From the NCBI GenBank assembly GCA_937899645.1, contig CALCCD010000027.1:1-35679 (forward strand): a DNA stretch of 35,679 nucleotides. The letters are read 5' to 3'. This DNA is from an uncultured cyanobacterium. GTDB taxonomy: Bacteria; Cyanobacteriota; Cyanobacteriia; Cyanobacteriales; Geitlerinemataceae. Positions 25,537-34,033 of this stretch are shown here, piece by piece. The notes below the pieces were generated by a model that made no database searches, had not been told where the DNA came from, and saw nothing but the letters and a program-made list of their open reading frames with translations. The position numbers and the translations under genes were made by a program. Within the stretch, counting starts at the first letter, position 1; each line of letters begins with the position of its first letter.

Positions 25537-25741
25537 TGCGATACGAAGGGCTAACTGAACAGTAACGGTCACTAACGAGATCGACTGGCGTGGGGTCAGG
25601 CGCAAACCTCGTTGCAATTTTTCGCGGTCTTCAATATTTGTTCGTTCAGCTTAGCAAAATGAATCAGAACTGACTGGGAGCTGCGCTACGTGTATTTCAC
25701 CTTGTAAACATTCGGTCGGTGCGGGCACTGGGCGATGCTCC

Positions 25742-26914
25742 CTAGGGACGCGACTGGATCGCCACTGTGCGAACGGGGAGCTGAGTCTGGGGTGGGGTTG
25801 AGATTTGCCCCGCTCGAACTGTCAAGATTTGCGATCGATTTAGCCACTGGGCGTCGAAGGCATTTAAGTGGGGCGTAGCGATTAGGGTTTGAAAGCGGTC
25901 TTCGATCGCTTCGAGCAGGTGGTTTTGTCGCGTTAGGTCTAGCTCGGCTAGCACGTCGTCGAGCAGCAGCAGAGGCGGCTCGCCCACGACATCCTCGATC
26001 GCCTCGAGTTCGGCCAGCTTCGTGGCCAGCACGAGGGTGCGCTGCTGCCCCTGGGAGCCGAAGTGGCGGGCGGGGCGCTCGTCGATGGTTAGCTCGATTT
26101 CGTCGCGGTGGGGGCCGACGAGCGTCGAGCCGCGCGCGTACTCGGCGCTTTGGTTGCCGCCCAGGCGATCGAGCAGGGCTTGCTGGATAACCTTAGAGTC
26201 GTCGGCGCTGGCGGCCTCGGCGACCTGGCTGCGGTAGACGATTTTTAAATCTTCGGATTCGCCGCCGATCGCGTGGTGCCAGCGACGGGCCAGGGGTGCG
26301 AGGCGATCGAGGGCGCGGCGACGGCGGCGGATCACCTTGGTTCCGGCGGCAGCGAGCTGAACGTTTAGAGCGGGAAGGGTGACAGCGATCGGATGGTGGC
26401 GATCGCCTTTGAGCTTGCGAAGTGCGGCGTTGCGCTGCTTGAGGATGCGGGCGTACTCGCGCAGGATGTAGATATATATCGGCTCGAGCTGGACGATCAG
26501 GCGATCGATCCAGCGGCGGCGGTAGTCCGGCGCGCCGCGCACCAGTTCGATGTCGATGCAGGAAAATTCCACGGTGTTGAGCGCTCCGAGGAAGTCGATA
26601 TGGCGGCGGCAGGTTTCGCCATTGGCCCGCACCGTGCGCCGCCCCGATCGCCGCAGGATCGCCTGGAGCGACGATCGGGCTCCATTGCGCTCGATCTCCG
26701 CATCGATTTGGGCCAGGTCTTCGCCGCCGCGCACCAGGTCGCGATCGCTGCTGGCGCGAGGGCTGCCCAGCGTCGCCAGAAAGGCCACGCTCTCGAGCAG
26801 GTTCGACTTGCCCTGGGCGTTGTCGCCGACCAAAATCGTCTTCGCGGCGGCAAACTCGACTCGCTGCTGCGCGTAGTTGCGAAAGTGCTGGAGCGAGAGC
26901 GAGTGAAGGTACAT
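25742..26914 (-). CDS. recF: DNA replication and repair protein RecF
   Basis: A 390-residue SMC-like ATPase that helps load RecA at single-strand gaps with RecO and RecR. Seen: LSLQHFRNY at the N-terminus, Walker A VGDNAQGKSNLLE (GDNAQGKSN at 30-38), the middle segment with DYRRRWIDR, the ABC-type signature region FGSQGQQRTLVLATKLAE, and Walker B LLLLDDVLAELD. The ATG at 26914 begins MYLHSLSLQHFRNY, the family N-terminus; the 12 extra codons upstream show no similarity. The C-terminal 35 residues are a non-conserved tail. It is divergent from corA, with about 105 bases between the starts, and is away from dnaA/dnaN, which is common in cyanobacteria. Confidence 0.94.
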   Translation of the reverse strand: MYLHSLSLQHFRNYAQQRVEFAAAKTILVGDNAQGKSNLLESVAFLATLGSPRASSDRDLVRGGEDLAQIDAEIERNGARSSLQAILRRSGRRTVRANGETCRRHIDFLGALNTVEFSCIDIELVRGAPDYRRRWIDRLIVQLEPIYIYILREYARILKQRNAALRKLKGDRHHPIAVTLPALNVQLAAAGTKVIRRRRRALDRLAPLARRWHHAIGGESEDLKIVYRSQVAEAASADDSKVIQQALLDRLGGNQSAEYARGSTLVGPHRDEIELTIDERPARHFGSQGQQRTLVLATKLAELEAIEDVVGEPPLLLLDDVLAELDLTRQNHLLEAIEDRFQTLIATPHLNAFDAQWLNRSQILTVRAGQISTPPQTQLPVRTVAIQSRP

Positions 26915-27021
26915 GAGCGGCGGGCTCGGTTCGTGGGCTCGGTTCGGCAAGTGGGCTCTACTCTAAACTAAGGCACGGGAGTGCATCAGCCTCTCGCTCC
27001 GCCGCTCGCTTCCGATCTGGC

Positions 27022-28227
27022 ATGACTCCTCCCCGCGAATTTGCTGCCCCGCCGCCTGCCGCCGACCCAGACAGCAGCGCTTCCGACGGCAACCTCGACA
27101 GCGCCCAAAGCGCCCCAAGCAATCCCACTAGCCCACCCAAAAGTACTGCCGAAAGGGCCTCAGATAGCGCCTCAGAGAAAGCCTCAGAAAGCGATCCCAA
27201 AAACACAAAAATCGCCCTGGTGGACTACACCGCCGATCGCGTGAACTGGGTCGAAGCGCCCACGATCGCCGACTACCAGCGCTGCCGCGATCCCCAGAGC
27301 GTTTCTTGGCTCGATCTTCAGGGCGCGATCGACGCCGACGACCTCCAGGCGATCGGCGACGCCTGCCAGCTCGATCCCGCCGCGATCGAGACGCTGCTGC
27401 GCCCCCAGCGTCGCGCCCAGATAGAAGAATACGACCGCGCGATCGCGGTCGTGTTTCGTATGGTGGCCTGCAATGGCGATCGGTTCCGCGCTCAGCAGAT
27501 CGTCTTAATTCTGGGCGAAGGCTGGCTGATTTCGCTCCAGGAACAGACCGACTACGACTGCTTTGCACCAGTGCGCGCGCGGCTGCGGGCCGCAAAGGGC
27601 TCGTTCCGCAAAAGCAGCGTCGATTATCTGGCTTATTCGCTGATCGACGCGACGATCGATAGTTTCTTCCCCGTCTTAGAAAATTACGGCGAGCGCATTG
27701 CCGTCCTCGAAGAAGAGGCGATCGTCCGCCCGCACCCGACGATGCTGCAAACGATCTATCAGCTACGGCGCGAGCTGCTCGAACTTCGGCGCGCCGTCTG
27801 GCCCCAGCGCCACGCGATCAACCTGCTCAGTCGGGGCAGCGGCGAGCCGATCGTCAGCGATCGCGCCCGGATGATGCTGCGCGACAGCTACGATCGCCTG
27901 ATGCAGGTGCTGGAGACGATCGAGACCTACCGCGAGCTGTCGTCGGGGCTGATGGATATTTACCTATCGGCGCTGGGTCAGAAGACCAATGAGGTGATGA
28001 AGACGCTGACGGTGATCTCGACGATCTTTATTCCGCTGACCTTTGTGGCGGGGATCTACGGGATGAATTTCAATACGGAACGATCGCCGTTTAATATGCC
28101 GGAGCTGAACTGGATGTTTGGCTATCCGCTCTGTCTGACGCTAATGGCAACGATCGCGGGGGGGACGATGTTCTATTTCTGGCGGCGCGGCTGGTTCTCG
28201 AGTTTTGCGGACTTCGATGAGAAATAG
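27022..28227 (+). CDS. corA: CorA-type magnesium/cobalt channel
   Basis: A 401-residue member of the CorA/2-TM-GxN family, forming pentameric Mg2+ channels in the inner membrane. The long cytoplasmic funnel ends in two C-terminal helices: TLTVISTIFIPLTFVAGIYGMNF with the YGMNF signature, and PLCLTLMATIAGGTMFYFW. The first 60 residues are a disordered Ala/Ser/Pro-rich extension not found in typical CorA; the conserved part starts near TKIALVDYTADRVNWVEAP, so a later start is possible though no ATG lies close to it. It is divergent from recF and convergent with the SLC13-type gene, 37 bases apart. Confidence 0.93.
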   Translation: MTPPREFAAPPPAADPDSSASDGNLDSAQSAPSNPTSPPKSTAERASDSASEKASESDPKNTKIALVDYTADRVNWVEAPTIADYQRCRDPQSVSWLDLQGAIDADDLQAIGDACQLDPAAIETLLRPQRRAQIEEYDRAIAVVFRMVACNGDRFRAQQIVLILGEGWLISLQEQTDYDCFAPVRARLRAAKGSFRKSSVDYLAYSLIDATIDSFFPVLENYGERIAVLEEEAIVRPHPTMLQTIYQLRRELLELRRAVWPQRHAINLLSRGSGEPIVSDRARMMLRDSYDRLMQVLETIETYRELSSGLMDIYLSALGQKTNEVMKTLTVISTIFIPLTFVAGIYGMNFNTERSPFNMPELNWMFGYPLCLTLMATIAGGTMFYFWRRGWFSSFADFDEK

Positions 28228-28264
28228 CGCGATCCGGCTGCTAGCCCAAACTTAAGGCGGCCAC

Positions 28265-30040
28265 TCAAAACGGCCAGAACACTGGCACGAGAAACGTCGT
28301 CAGCGTCCCCAACGCCAACGTCAACGGCACGCCACAGCGCAGAAAGTCCGCGAACTTGTAGCCGCCCGGCCCGTAGACCATCATGTTCGTCTGATAGCCG
28401 ATCGGCGTCACGAAACACGACGACGCCGCCAGGATCGAGGCCACCAGAAACGGTCGCGAATCGACCTCGTAGAGCTTCGCCGTCTCCAGGCAGAGCGGAA
28501 ACAACAGCACCGCCGCCGCATTGTTCGTAATCACCGAAGTCAGCACCGTCCCGAGCAGATAGATCGCCCCGATCGCCGCCGTCAGCCCCAGCGGTCGCGT
28601 CAGCAGCACGAACCCCTCTGAGATCGCCGCCGCCGCGCCCGAGTTTTGCAGCGCCGTGCCAACCCCGAACGCCGCCGCGATCGTCACCAGCACCTGCCAC
28701 TCGATGCTGCGCCGCGCCTCGCTCGCCGAAATGCAGCCGAAGCCCACCGTCGCCACCGCTACCAGCGCCCCCGCGATCGCCGTATTCATCCAGCCCGTCG
28801 TCATCAACACCAGCAGCACGCCAAATAGCACCAGCGCGATTCCGGCGCGATCGCGGCGCAGCGGTCGCCACTCATCGACGCGGCTGATTAAGAAAAACGC
28901 CGGATCGTCGCGGTGCTTTTTCAAGAAGGCCGGACTAGTTTGAAGCAGCAGCGTATCGCCCGGTTGCAGGGCGATGTCGCCAATTTTTTTCTTGATACGG
29001 CTGCCGCTGCGGTGGACGGCGACAACGGCGGCTCCGTAGGTGCTGCGAAAGTTTGCCGAGCGGATCGTTTTGCCATTGAGCGGCGACGTACTGGAAATCA
29101 CGGCTTCGTAGAGGCGGCGGCGGCGCTTGCGCTCGGGCGAAACTTCGTAGGCCGGGTCGGCGAGGGGAATCAGGCCGGGGATTTGCTCCAGCTCGATAAT
29201 GCTGCTGACGATGCCGGTAAACACCAGGCGATCGTTAGCGCGAATGATATCGCTAGGGCTGACGGGCGCAACGATCGCATCGCCGCGATCGATCTCGATG
29301 AGAAACAATCCCGGCAGATGGCGCAGCCCGCCCGCCTCGACGGTTTGCCCGACCAGACGGCAGTCTTCGAGTACCTGCATCTCCAGCAGATATTCCCGCC
29401 GCTCGTCGCTGAGCTGCGAAATCAAATCCTTGCGCTCCGGCAGCAGGCGACGGCTGGCGAACAGCAGATACAGCGTCCCTAGCAGCGCGCAGGGAATCCC
29501 AACGCGTCCCAGCTCGAACAGCGACATCCCCGGCAAGCCGTTTTCGAGCATCAGGCCGTTGACCACCAGGTTCGTTGAAGTGCCGATCAGCGTGCAGGTT
29601 CCGCCGAGGATCGCCAGATACGACAGCGGGATCAAGAGCTGGGAGGGCGAAACGCGGTAGCGGCGACACCAATCCAGGACGATCGGCATCAGCATCGCCA
29701 CGATCGGCGTGTTGTTTAGAAACGCCGAAGATGGGATGACGAGAATCGCCAGCCGCCCGAGGACGCCGGTTTGGGTCTTGGTTTTGCGGAGGAGATAGTA
29801 GCCGATCGAGTCGAGGACGCCGGTTTCGCGAAGGCTTGCGGCGATCACGAACAGCACCGCCACAGTAATTGCGCCCTCGTTGGCGAACCCGGCAAAGGCT
29901 TCGGCGGGCGAGATGATACCGAGCGCAGCGAACGTCGCCGTCGCACCGAGGAAGAGCATATCCGGCGGTGCGATGTTGCGAATCAGGGCGATTAGCACCA
30001 GAACGACAACGCTCAGGGTCAGCAGGGCATCAAAACTCAC
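28265..30040 (-). CDS. SLC13/DASS-family permease with two RCK_C (TrkA-C) domains
   Basis: A 591-residue sodium-coupled or ion transporter of the divalent anion:Na+ symporter group. Membrane segments occupy residues 1-195 (including SAFLNNTPIVAMLMPIV and GGTCTLIGTSTNLVVNG, the two signature hairpins) and about 400-590 (second pair: TSVITNNAAAVLLFPL and FVTPIGYQTNMMVYGPGG). Between them, about 215-385, lie two RCK_C-type ligand domains (LPGLFLIEIDRGDAIVAP-like and YGAAVVAVHRSG ... ALQPGDTLLLQ). Relatives with this layout include algal SAC1-like sulfate-response proteins, but the substrate cannot be read from sequence. The start is GTG at 30040. The gene is complete and convergent with corA. 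Confidence 0.9.
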   Translation of the reverse strand: MSFDALLTLSVVVLVLIALIRNIAPPDMLFLGATATFAALGIISPAEAFAGFANEGAITVAVLFVIAASLRETGVLDSIGYYLLRKTKTQTGVLGRLAILVIPSSAFLNNTPIVAMLMPIVLDWCRRYRVSPSQLLIPLSYLAILGGTCTLIGTSTNLVVNGLMLENGLPGMSLFELGRVGIPCALLGTLYLLFASRRLLPERKDLISQLSDERREYLLEMQVLEDCRLVGQTVEAGGLRHLPGLFLIEIDRGDAIVAPVSPSDIIRANDRLVFTGIVSSIIELEQIPGLIPLADPAYEVSPERKRRRRLYEAVISSTSPLNGKTIRSANFRSTYGAAVVAVHRSGSRIKKKIGDIALQPGDTLLLQTSPAFLKKHRDDPAFFLISRVDEWRPLRRDRAGIALVLFGVLLVLMTTGWMNTAIAGALVAVATVGFGCISASEARRSIEWQVLVTIAAAFGVGTALQNSGAAAAISEGFVLLTRPLGLTAAIGAIYLLGTVLTSVITNNAAAVLLFPLCLETAKLYEVDSRPFLVASILAASSCFVTPIGYQTNMMVYGPGGYKFADFLRCGVPLTLALGTLTTFLVPVFWPF

Positions 30041-30073
30041 GATCGTTCGGTGCGATGTTTCGTTGAACTTCAG

Positions 30074-30106
30074 TCGAGCGCTAATCGAGCGCTAATCGAG
30101 CGCTAA
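30074..30106. repeat. 11-bp perfect tandem repeat, three copies, covering a stop codon
   Basis: TCGAGCGCTAA occurs three times in a row (30074, 30085, 30096). The stop codon of the PCP_red mini-gene on the minus strand (30103-30105) lies in the last copy, and the others follow directly downstream of it. Confidence 0.85.
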
Positions 30107-30270
30107 TTAAACTTAGCTTTGGCGCGCTCGTACACTTCGACGGTGATTTCCGGCTCGTCGTTCTCGCGGGCGAAGTTTTCGATTTTCTTACGGGCGGCAG
30201 GGCGCACGAAGAATGGAATTTCCTTGAGGCGCTTTTCGGCGGCTTCCGTCCAGGTGGGTTTGTCGCTCAC
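30103..30270 (-). CDS. PCP_red-domain mini-protein
   Basis: A 55-residue protein consisting of one PCP_red motif: WTEAAEKRLKEIPFFVRPAA, then RKKIENFARENDEPEITVEVYERAK. This helical domain is best known as the C-terminal module of ChlB/BchB in light-independent protochlorophyllide reductase and also occurs as short stand-alone cyanobacterial proteins. The GTG at 30270 gives MSDKPTWTEAAEKR. The frame is open further upstream, but that part overlaps the lipoprotein gene in another frame and has no ATG in a sensible place. It is 40 bases downstream of the lipoprotein stop on the same strand. A role in chlorophyll-protein assembly is only a guess from the domain. Confidence 0.75.
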   Translation of the reverse strand: MSDKPTWTEAAEKRLKEIPFFVRPAARKKIENFARENDEPEITVEVYERAKAKFN

Positions 30271-30310
30271 GATCGGCTCGCTGTGTCGTATTTCGCGGGT
30301 TTTGGCGATT

Positions 30311-30856
30311 TCAGTTGTAATCGATTTTGCTGGGCTTTGGCAGGCTCTGGCGAGAGTCGCGGCGTCCGGCCTCGCTTTTTTCAGGCGCGACACCGACCCG
30401 AGCAGCCGGAGCGCCGGAAAAGTCCTCAGCATCGTAGGTCGTGCCGGAAAGCAGGTAGGTGCGCCACTGCGGCGGGCTAATCGCGTCGTCGAGCTTTGCC
30501 AGTCGCCAGGTCGTACCCTCGGCTTGGGGCTGGAGGTATAGCTCGAACGGCTGCCGCTGGCGCGAGAGAGTCCGCGACGGGAACTCCAGCTCGAGGTCAT
30601 AGGTTCCGCGCACGGCATAGCTGGGGATGCCTTGAATATCGAAATCGCGGCGCGATCGCACCCGAATGTGGCGCACGCGTAGAGTGGGCTCGAGATCGAA
30701 GCGCAACTGGCCGACGAGCTGCTCCTGACCGAACTGCGCCTGCCGTAGCAGCGCTGCCTCGAGAGGCAGGTCGGCATTCGGGCCGAAGCGATCGCAACCC
30801 GCGATCGCCAGCGCCAGAAACACCGTCAAACAACTCGCCAGCAGCCGTTTCAGCAT
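30311..30856 (-). CDS. Predicted lipoprotein, function unknown
   Basis: A 181-residue protein with a lipoprotein signal peptide: a basic start MLKR, a hydrophobic core LLASCLTVFLALAIAGC and a lipobox LAIAGC with the lipidated Cys at residue 21. The mature part shows beta-rich features (PSYAVRGTYDLELEFPSRTL, PFELYLQPQAEGTTWRLAK) and a conserved-looking WRTYLL. No domain is recognised. The ATG at 30856 is chosen because the nine extra residues upstream would spoil the signal peptide. The C-terminal 30 residues are polar and probably disordered. It is likely co-transcribed with the PCP_red mini-gene 40 bases downstream. Confidence 0.75.
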   Translation of the reverse strand: MLKRLLASCLTVFLALAIAGCDRFGPNADLPLEAALLRQAQFGQEQLVGQLRFDLEPTLRVRHIRVRSRRDFDIQGIPSYAVRGTYDLELEFPSRTLSRQRQPFELYLQPQAEGTTWRLAKLDDAISPPQWRTYLLSGTTYDAEDFSGAPAARVGVAPEKSEAGRRDSRQSLPKPSKIDYN

Positions 30857-31111
30857 GGCCTCTCGGAAATAGGTCTGACTCACGCTATCACGCCCGCGCG
30901 AGCCGACCGCTCCTCGGCTGACGGAAATTCCATTGGAGGAGCGCCCCGGCCTGCCGCCGCGCGATCGCCCCCGGTTGCCCCCGCTCGCTCCTAGTCGCCC
31001 TCCCCCGAAAAAAACTTCCCGAAACGTTTGACATTGCCTCGAGATTAGAGGATATTACTTCTTGCGCTCAAAAACAGCGGGCTTTGGAGCCGGTTGTCTG
31101 AAAGCGAGTCT

Positions 31112-31185
31112 GGGACTGTAGTTCAATTGGTTAGAGCACCGCCCTGTCACGGCGGAAGTTGCGGGTTCGAGCCCCGTCAGTCCCG
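31112..31185 (+). tRNA. tRNA-Asp (anticodon GTC)
   Basis: The acceptor stem GGGACTG pairs fully with CAGTCCC, with discriminator G at 31185. The anticodon stem CCGCC/GGCGG encloses loop CTGTCAC with anticodon GTC at 31146-31148. The T arm contains GGTTCGAGCC and the D arm AGTTCAATTGGTTAGAGC. No CCA is encoded. An Asp identity fits the discriminator and anticodon. A terminator follows at 31209-31237. Confidence 0.96.
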
Positions 31186-31208
31186 TTCCTAAACAGATGA
31201 AGGTGAAG

Positions 31209-31237
31209 GCACTCGGTCGTATGTCGGGTGCTTTTTT
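31209..31237 (+). terminator. Rho-independent terminator after tRNA-Asp
   Basis: GCACTCG (31209-31215) pairs with CGGGTGC (31225-31231), with one G-T wobble and a nine-base loop, and is followed by six T. Confidence 0.85.
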
Positions 31238-31293
31238 CGTTGGGGATCGCGCGGTGGTGCAGCGAGAGGGTGTCGCCGGTTCGACAAAAAATG

Positions 31294-31430
31294 AGAGTAC
31301 TCCACGGAAATAAATGTCCAGTATTCAGGATTCGAGCACTGAGCTTGTCGAAGTGCGTCACACCCAGGCTTCGACAAGCTCAGCCTTCATTGGCGGCTTC
31401 TGGACAAATATATTTGTGGAGTGCTCTGAG
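31294..31430 (+). repeat. Palindromic mobile-type repeat, copy D (most complete)
   Basis: The element is bounded by terminal inverted repeats of about 28 bases: ACTCCACGGAAATAAATG at the left and the inverse of ACTCCACAAATATATTTG at the right. Its centre is a perfect 15-bp inverted repeat (31339-31353 and 31369-31383, CTGAGCTTGTCGAAG and its complement) around a 15-base loop, TGCGTCACACCCAGG. Both ends, and part of the loop, match copy A at 10.5-10.75 kb in reverse orientation. The GAGCTTGTCGAAG hairpin is a REP-like motif dispersed in many bacteria. A partial motif TTCGACTCCGCTCAGTGCTC follows at about 31468-31487. The rest of the 31238-31700 gap shows nothing coding. Confidence 0.75.
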
Positions 31431-31700
31431 ACATTTTGGCTCTACCGCTTGTGAGCCAAGACGTACTTCGACTCCGCTCAGTGCTCGCTGGACGATCTGT
31501 TAATTGACGGACTGAACCATATTTGCCAGGGTTTGCTGGGACTCGCGCGCCATTCCCGAAGGTCGCGATCGCCAGCCGTAAACCAGAGGGTGGAGACGGC
31601 GACTCGGAGCCCGTGGAGACCTGAGCTAGAATCGTACTCGGCTCGACCGTGGCCGGAGTCCTCTCCGCAACGGATTGTCCTCCGCCTCGTAAACATTTAG

Positions 31701-33575
31701 ATGAAGCCAGTCATTCCCGGAATCGCGTGGGTGCTGCTATCCGTGCCGATCGCCGCTGCCGAACCCGCCCCGGAGAATGGCGCGCCGCATTCCCCGCCGG
31801 AGATCGGCGCGGCCCAAAATGTCGCCGCCCAGAGTGTCAATATCGCCGCCACCGTCGCCGAGATTTCCGAAGCTTCGGGGAGTCTAAAAGCTTCCGCGAT
31901 CGCCACGCCCCGCAGCCTCGCACCGCAGAAGTTCGGCTCGCTGTCACAACCCGCCGCGATCGCGCCGCCTGAATCCTTACCCTCTCGCACCGGCAGCCCG
32001 AACGACCTCTTCGCAAATAGGCCACTGTCCAGCGATCCGCTCGCCAACTTCGACATGCCCGCCCCGATCGAGCTTGGCGACGAGACCGGCATTGAGATTG
32101 ATACTGAGATTGGCGAAATTGCCCCCTTCGAGCCGCTCTCCGAACTGAGCCCCGCGCCCCGCGTCCGCGACTTCGCCGACGTGAATCCCGACGACTGGGC
32201 GTACTGGGCACTGCGGCGCTTGGTGGAAAACTACGGCTGCATCGAGGGCGATATGGCCGGTCGCTTCGACGGGAGCCGATCGCTTTCCCGCTACGAGTTC
32301 GCCGCCGGTCTGGCGAGCTGCCTCCAGGCGTTTGAAGCCTCGCTGCCGACCCAGCCCGACCCGGGTCTGCTTGCGGAGTTGCGCCTGCTTCAGCAGGAGT
32401 TCGCCGACGAGCTGGCAGCCCTGCGCGGCTCGGTCACCGATCTAGAAGCGCGCCTCGACACCGTCCGCAGCCAGCAGTTTTCCACCACGGCGGTGATGGG
32501 CGGCGAGGCGGTGTTTAGCGTCGTCGGGGCGGATGGCGGCGACCCGCCGGGAACGGGCGAGGCCAGCACGACGTTTGCTTACCTGTCCCGCCTCGGGATC
32601 GTCACGTCGTTCACCGGGCGCGATCGCCTGCGGCTAGAGCTACTGGCCGGAAATTTCGCCGATCGCGGCCTCGCCAACCCCGATCGCTTCAACACCGACA
32701 TGGCGCTGCTTTCGTTCCAGAGCGACACCGACAGCGACGTACTGCTCAGCAAGCTCGAATATCGCACCGCGATCGGCGATCGGCTCGTGGCGACGTTCCG
32801 ACCCGTCGGCTTCACCCTCGCCAGCGTCCTGACGGCCAACTCGCCCTACTTCGACGCCGGACGCGGGGCGCTGTCGCGCTTCGGTGAGGCGAACCCGATT
32901 TTTAAACTCGGGGCGCTTGATGCCGGGCTGGGCATTGACTGGCTGGTGGCTGATAACTTGCGCTTTCAGTTGGCCTACGGCGCGAGCGACGCGGCGGACA
33001 CCAACGAGGGGCTATTCGACACGCGCAACAGCGCGATCGGCGTGCAGTTTCTGCTCAAGCCCTCACCGACGGTGCTGGTCGGACTGAGCTACGTCAACGC
33101 CTACAGCGACACCGGACGCCTGAACACCTTCACCGGCAGCGTCCGCGCCGACACCACCTCGTTCCTCAATTCGCCAACGACGACCCACGCGATCGGTACG
33201 ACCCTACAGTGGCGCGTGGCGCGGGATCTGACGTTGGGGGCTTGGGGATCACTGATGTTCACCGACGCGCTGAATTCCGACGCGCGGGCGACGGCTTCGA
33301 CTTATCTGCTGTCGCTGGGCTACTCCGACCCGTTCGGGCGCAACGGCGACCTGTTGGCGCTGCTGGTCGGTCAGCCGCTGCGGATTGTCGATGGCGAGGA
33401 TTTGCCATTTGGGGAAGATCCCGACGGCGGGCTGCACTTCGAGCTGTTTTATCGGGCGCGGCTGACCGATCGCATTTCCCTAACGCCGGGCGTCATCTGG
33501 CTGCACAACCCGGAACACGACGCGGACAATAACGACATCTGGATCTGGGCGCTGCGATCGACGTTTCGGTTCTAG
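31701..33575 (+). CDS. Cyanobacterial outer-membrane porin (SLH plus OprB-type, 'iron uptake porin' family)
   Basis: A 624-residue outer-membrane protein. After a signal peptide (cleavage likely after SVPIAAAEP) comes a disordered Ala/Pro/Glu-rich stretch of about 120 residues, longer than in most members. An SLH-type motif follows (residues ~155-215: DFADVNPDDWAYWALRRLVE, FDGSRSLSRYEFAAGLASC), which binds the peptidoglycan layer, then a coiled coil (LLAELRLLQQEFADELAALR). The rest is a beta-barrel of alternating strands ending in the outer-membrane signature WALRSTFRF with terminal Phe. It should be a trimeric channel for small solutes, possibly inorganic iron, based on Synechocystis members. 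The stop is only six bases from that of the convergent arsC. Confidence 0.92.
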   Translation: MKPVIPGIAWVLLSVPIAAAEPAPENGAPHSPPEIGAAQNVAAQSVNIAATVAEISEASGSLKASAIATPRSLAPQKFGSLSQPAAIAPPESLPSRTGSPNDLFANRPLSSDPLANFDMPAPIELGDETGIEIDTEIGEIAPFEPLSELSPAPRVRDFADVNPDDWAYWALRRLVENYGCIEGDMAGRFDGSRSLSRYEFAAGLASCLQAFEASLPTQPDPGLLAELRLLQQEFADELAALRGSVTDLEARLDTVRSQQFSTTAVMGGEAVFSVVGADGGDPPGTGEASTTFAYLSRLGIVTSFTGRDRLRLELLAGNFADRGLANPDRFNTDMALLSFQSDTDSDVLLSKLEYRTAIGDRLVATFRPVGFTLASVLTANSPYFDAGRGALSRFGEANPIFKLGALDAGLGIDWLVADNLRFQLAYGASDAADTNEGLFDTRNSAIGVQFLLKPSPTVLVGLSYVNAYSDTGRLNTFTGSVRADTTSFLNSPTTTHAIGTTLQWRVARDLTLGAWGSLMFTDALNSDARATASTYLLSLGYSDPFGRNGDLLALLVGQPLRIVDGEDLPFGEDPDGGLHFELFYRARLTDRISLTPGVIWLHNPEHDADNNDIWIWALRSTFRF

Positions 33576-33581
33576 CGGTTC

Positions 33582-33974
33582 TTAAGCCAGCTTGGCGATC
33601 AGGGCGATGACCCGTTCGCGGACTTCTTCGCGGACGCGCGGGAAGATCTCGGGCTGTTCGGCGGGATCGTCCAGCTGCCAGTCTTCAAAGATTTCTAGCG
33701 TCTTCCAAGCATCGGGCAGATCGAAGCCGCAACCGCACAGCGAGATCGCCACGTCGAAGTCTTCGGGCGAAAACTCGCTCAGGGCGTTGGAGGTTTGGCC
33801 GCGAATGTCGAGCCCGATCGCGTCCATTGCCGCGATCGCGTCGGGGTTGACGCGACTGGCCTCCAAGCCGGAGCTGGCAACGTCAATTCTGCCCGCGCCG
33901 AGCGATCGCGCAAAGCCTTCCGCCATCTGCGATCGCGACGAATTTTTCCGGCATACGAACATCACGCGCTTCAT
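33582..33974 (-). CDS. arsC: Arsenate reductase of the LMW-phosphatase type
   Basis: A 130-residue enzyme that reduces arsenate to arsenite, using the low-molecular-weight phosphatase P-loop. The nucleophile is C8 in VCRKNSSRSQ. C80 and C82 in SLCGCGFDL match the positions of the second and third cysteines of the glutaredoxin-coupled Synechocystis ArsC (131 aa). The additional cysteine of that enzyme at residue 13 is Ser here, which should not abolish activity. FEDWQLDDP supplies the general acid Asp. No arsR or arsenite exporter is in the window. It lies 59 bases behind fetA on the same strand and may be co-transcribed. Confidence 0.88.
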   Translation of the reverse strand: MKRVMFVCRKNSSRSQMAEGFARSLGAGRIDVASSGLEASRVNPDAIAAMDAIGLDIRGQTSNALSEFSPEDFDVAISLCGCGFDLPDAWKTLEIFEDWQLDDPAEQPEIFPRVREEVRERVIALIAKLA

Positions 33975-34033
33975 CGAAACTTCTCCAGATTCGGGCTCGA
34001 TATCGCCAGTTTTTTTGCAACTACGCCATCACT

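Noticed and set aside
30271-30777. Upstream extension of the PCP_red frame to 224 codons
   Set aside because: It overlaps the lipoprotein gene, whose signal peptide and lipobox are convincing, and the extension has no domain features.
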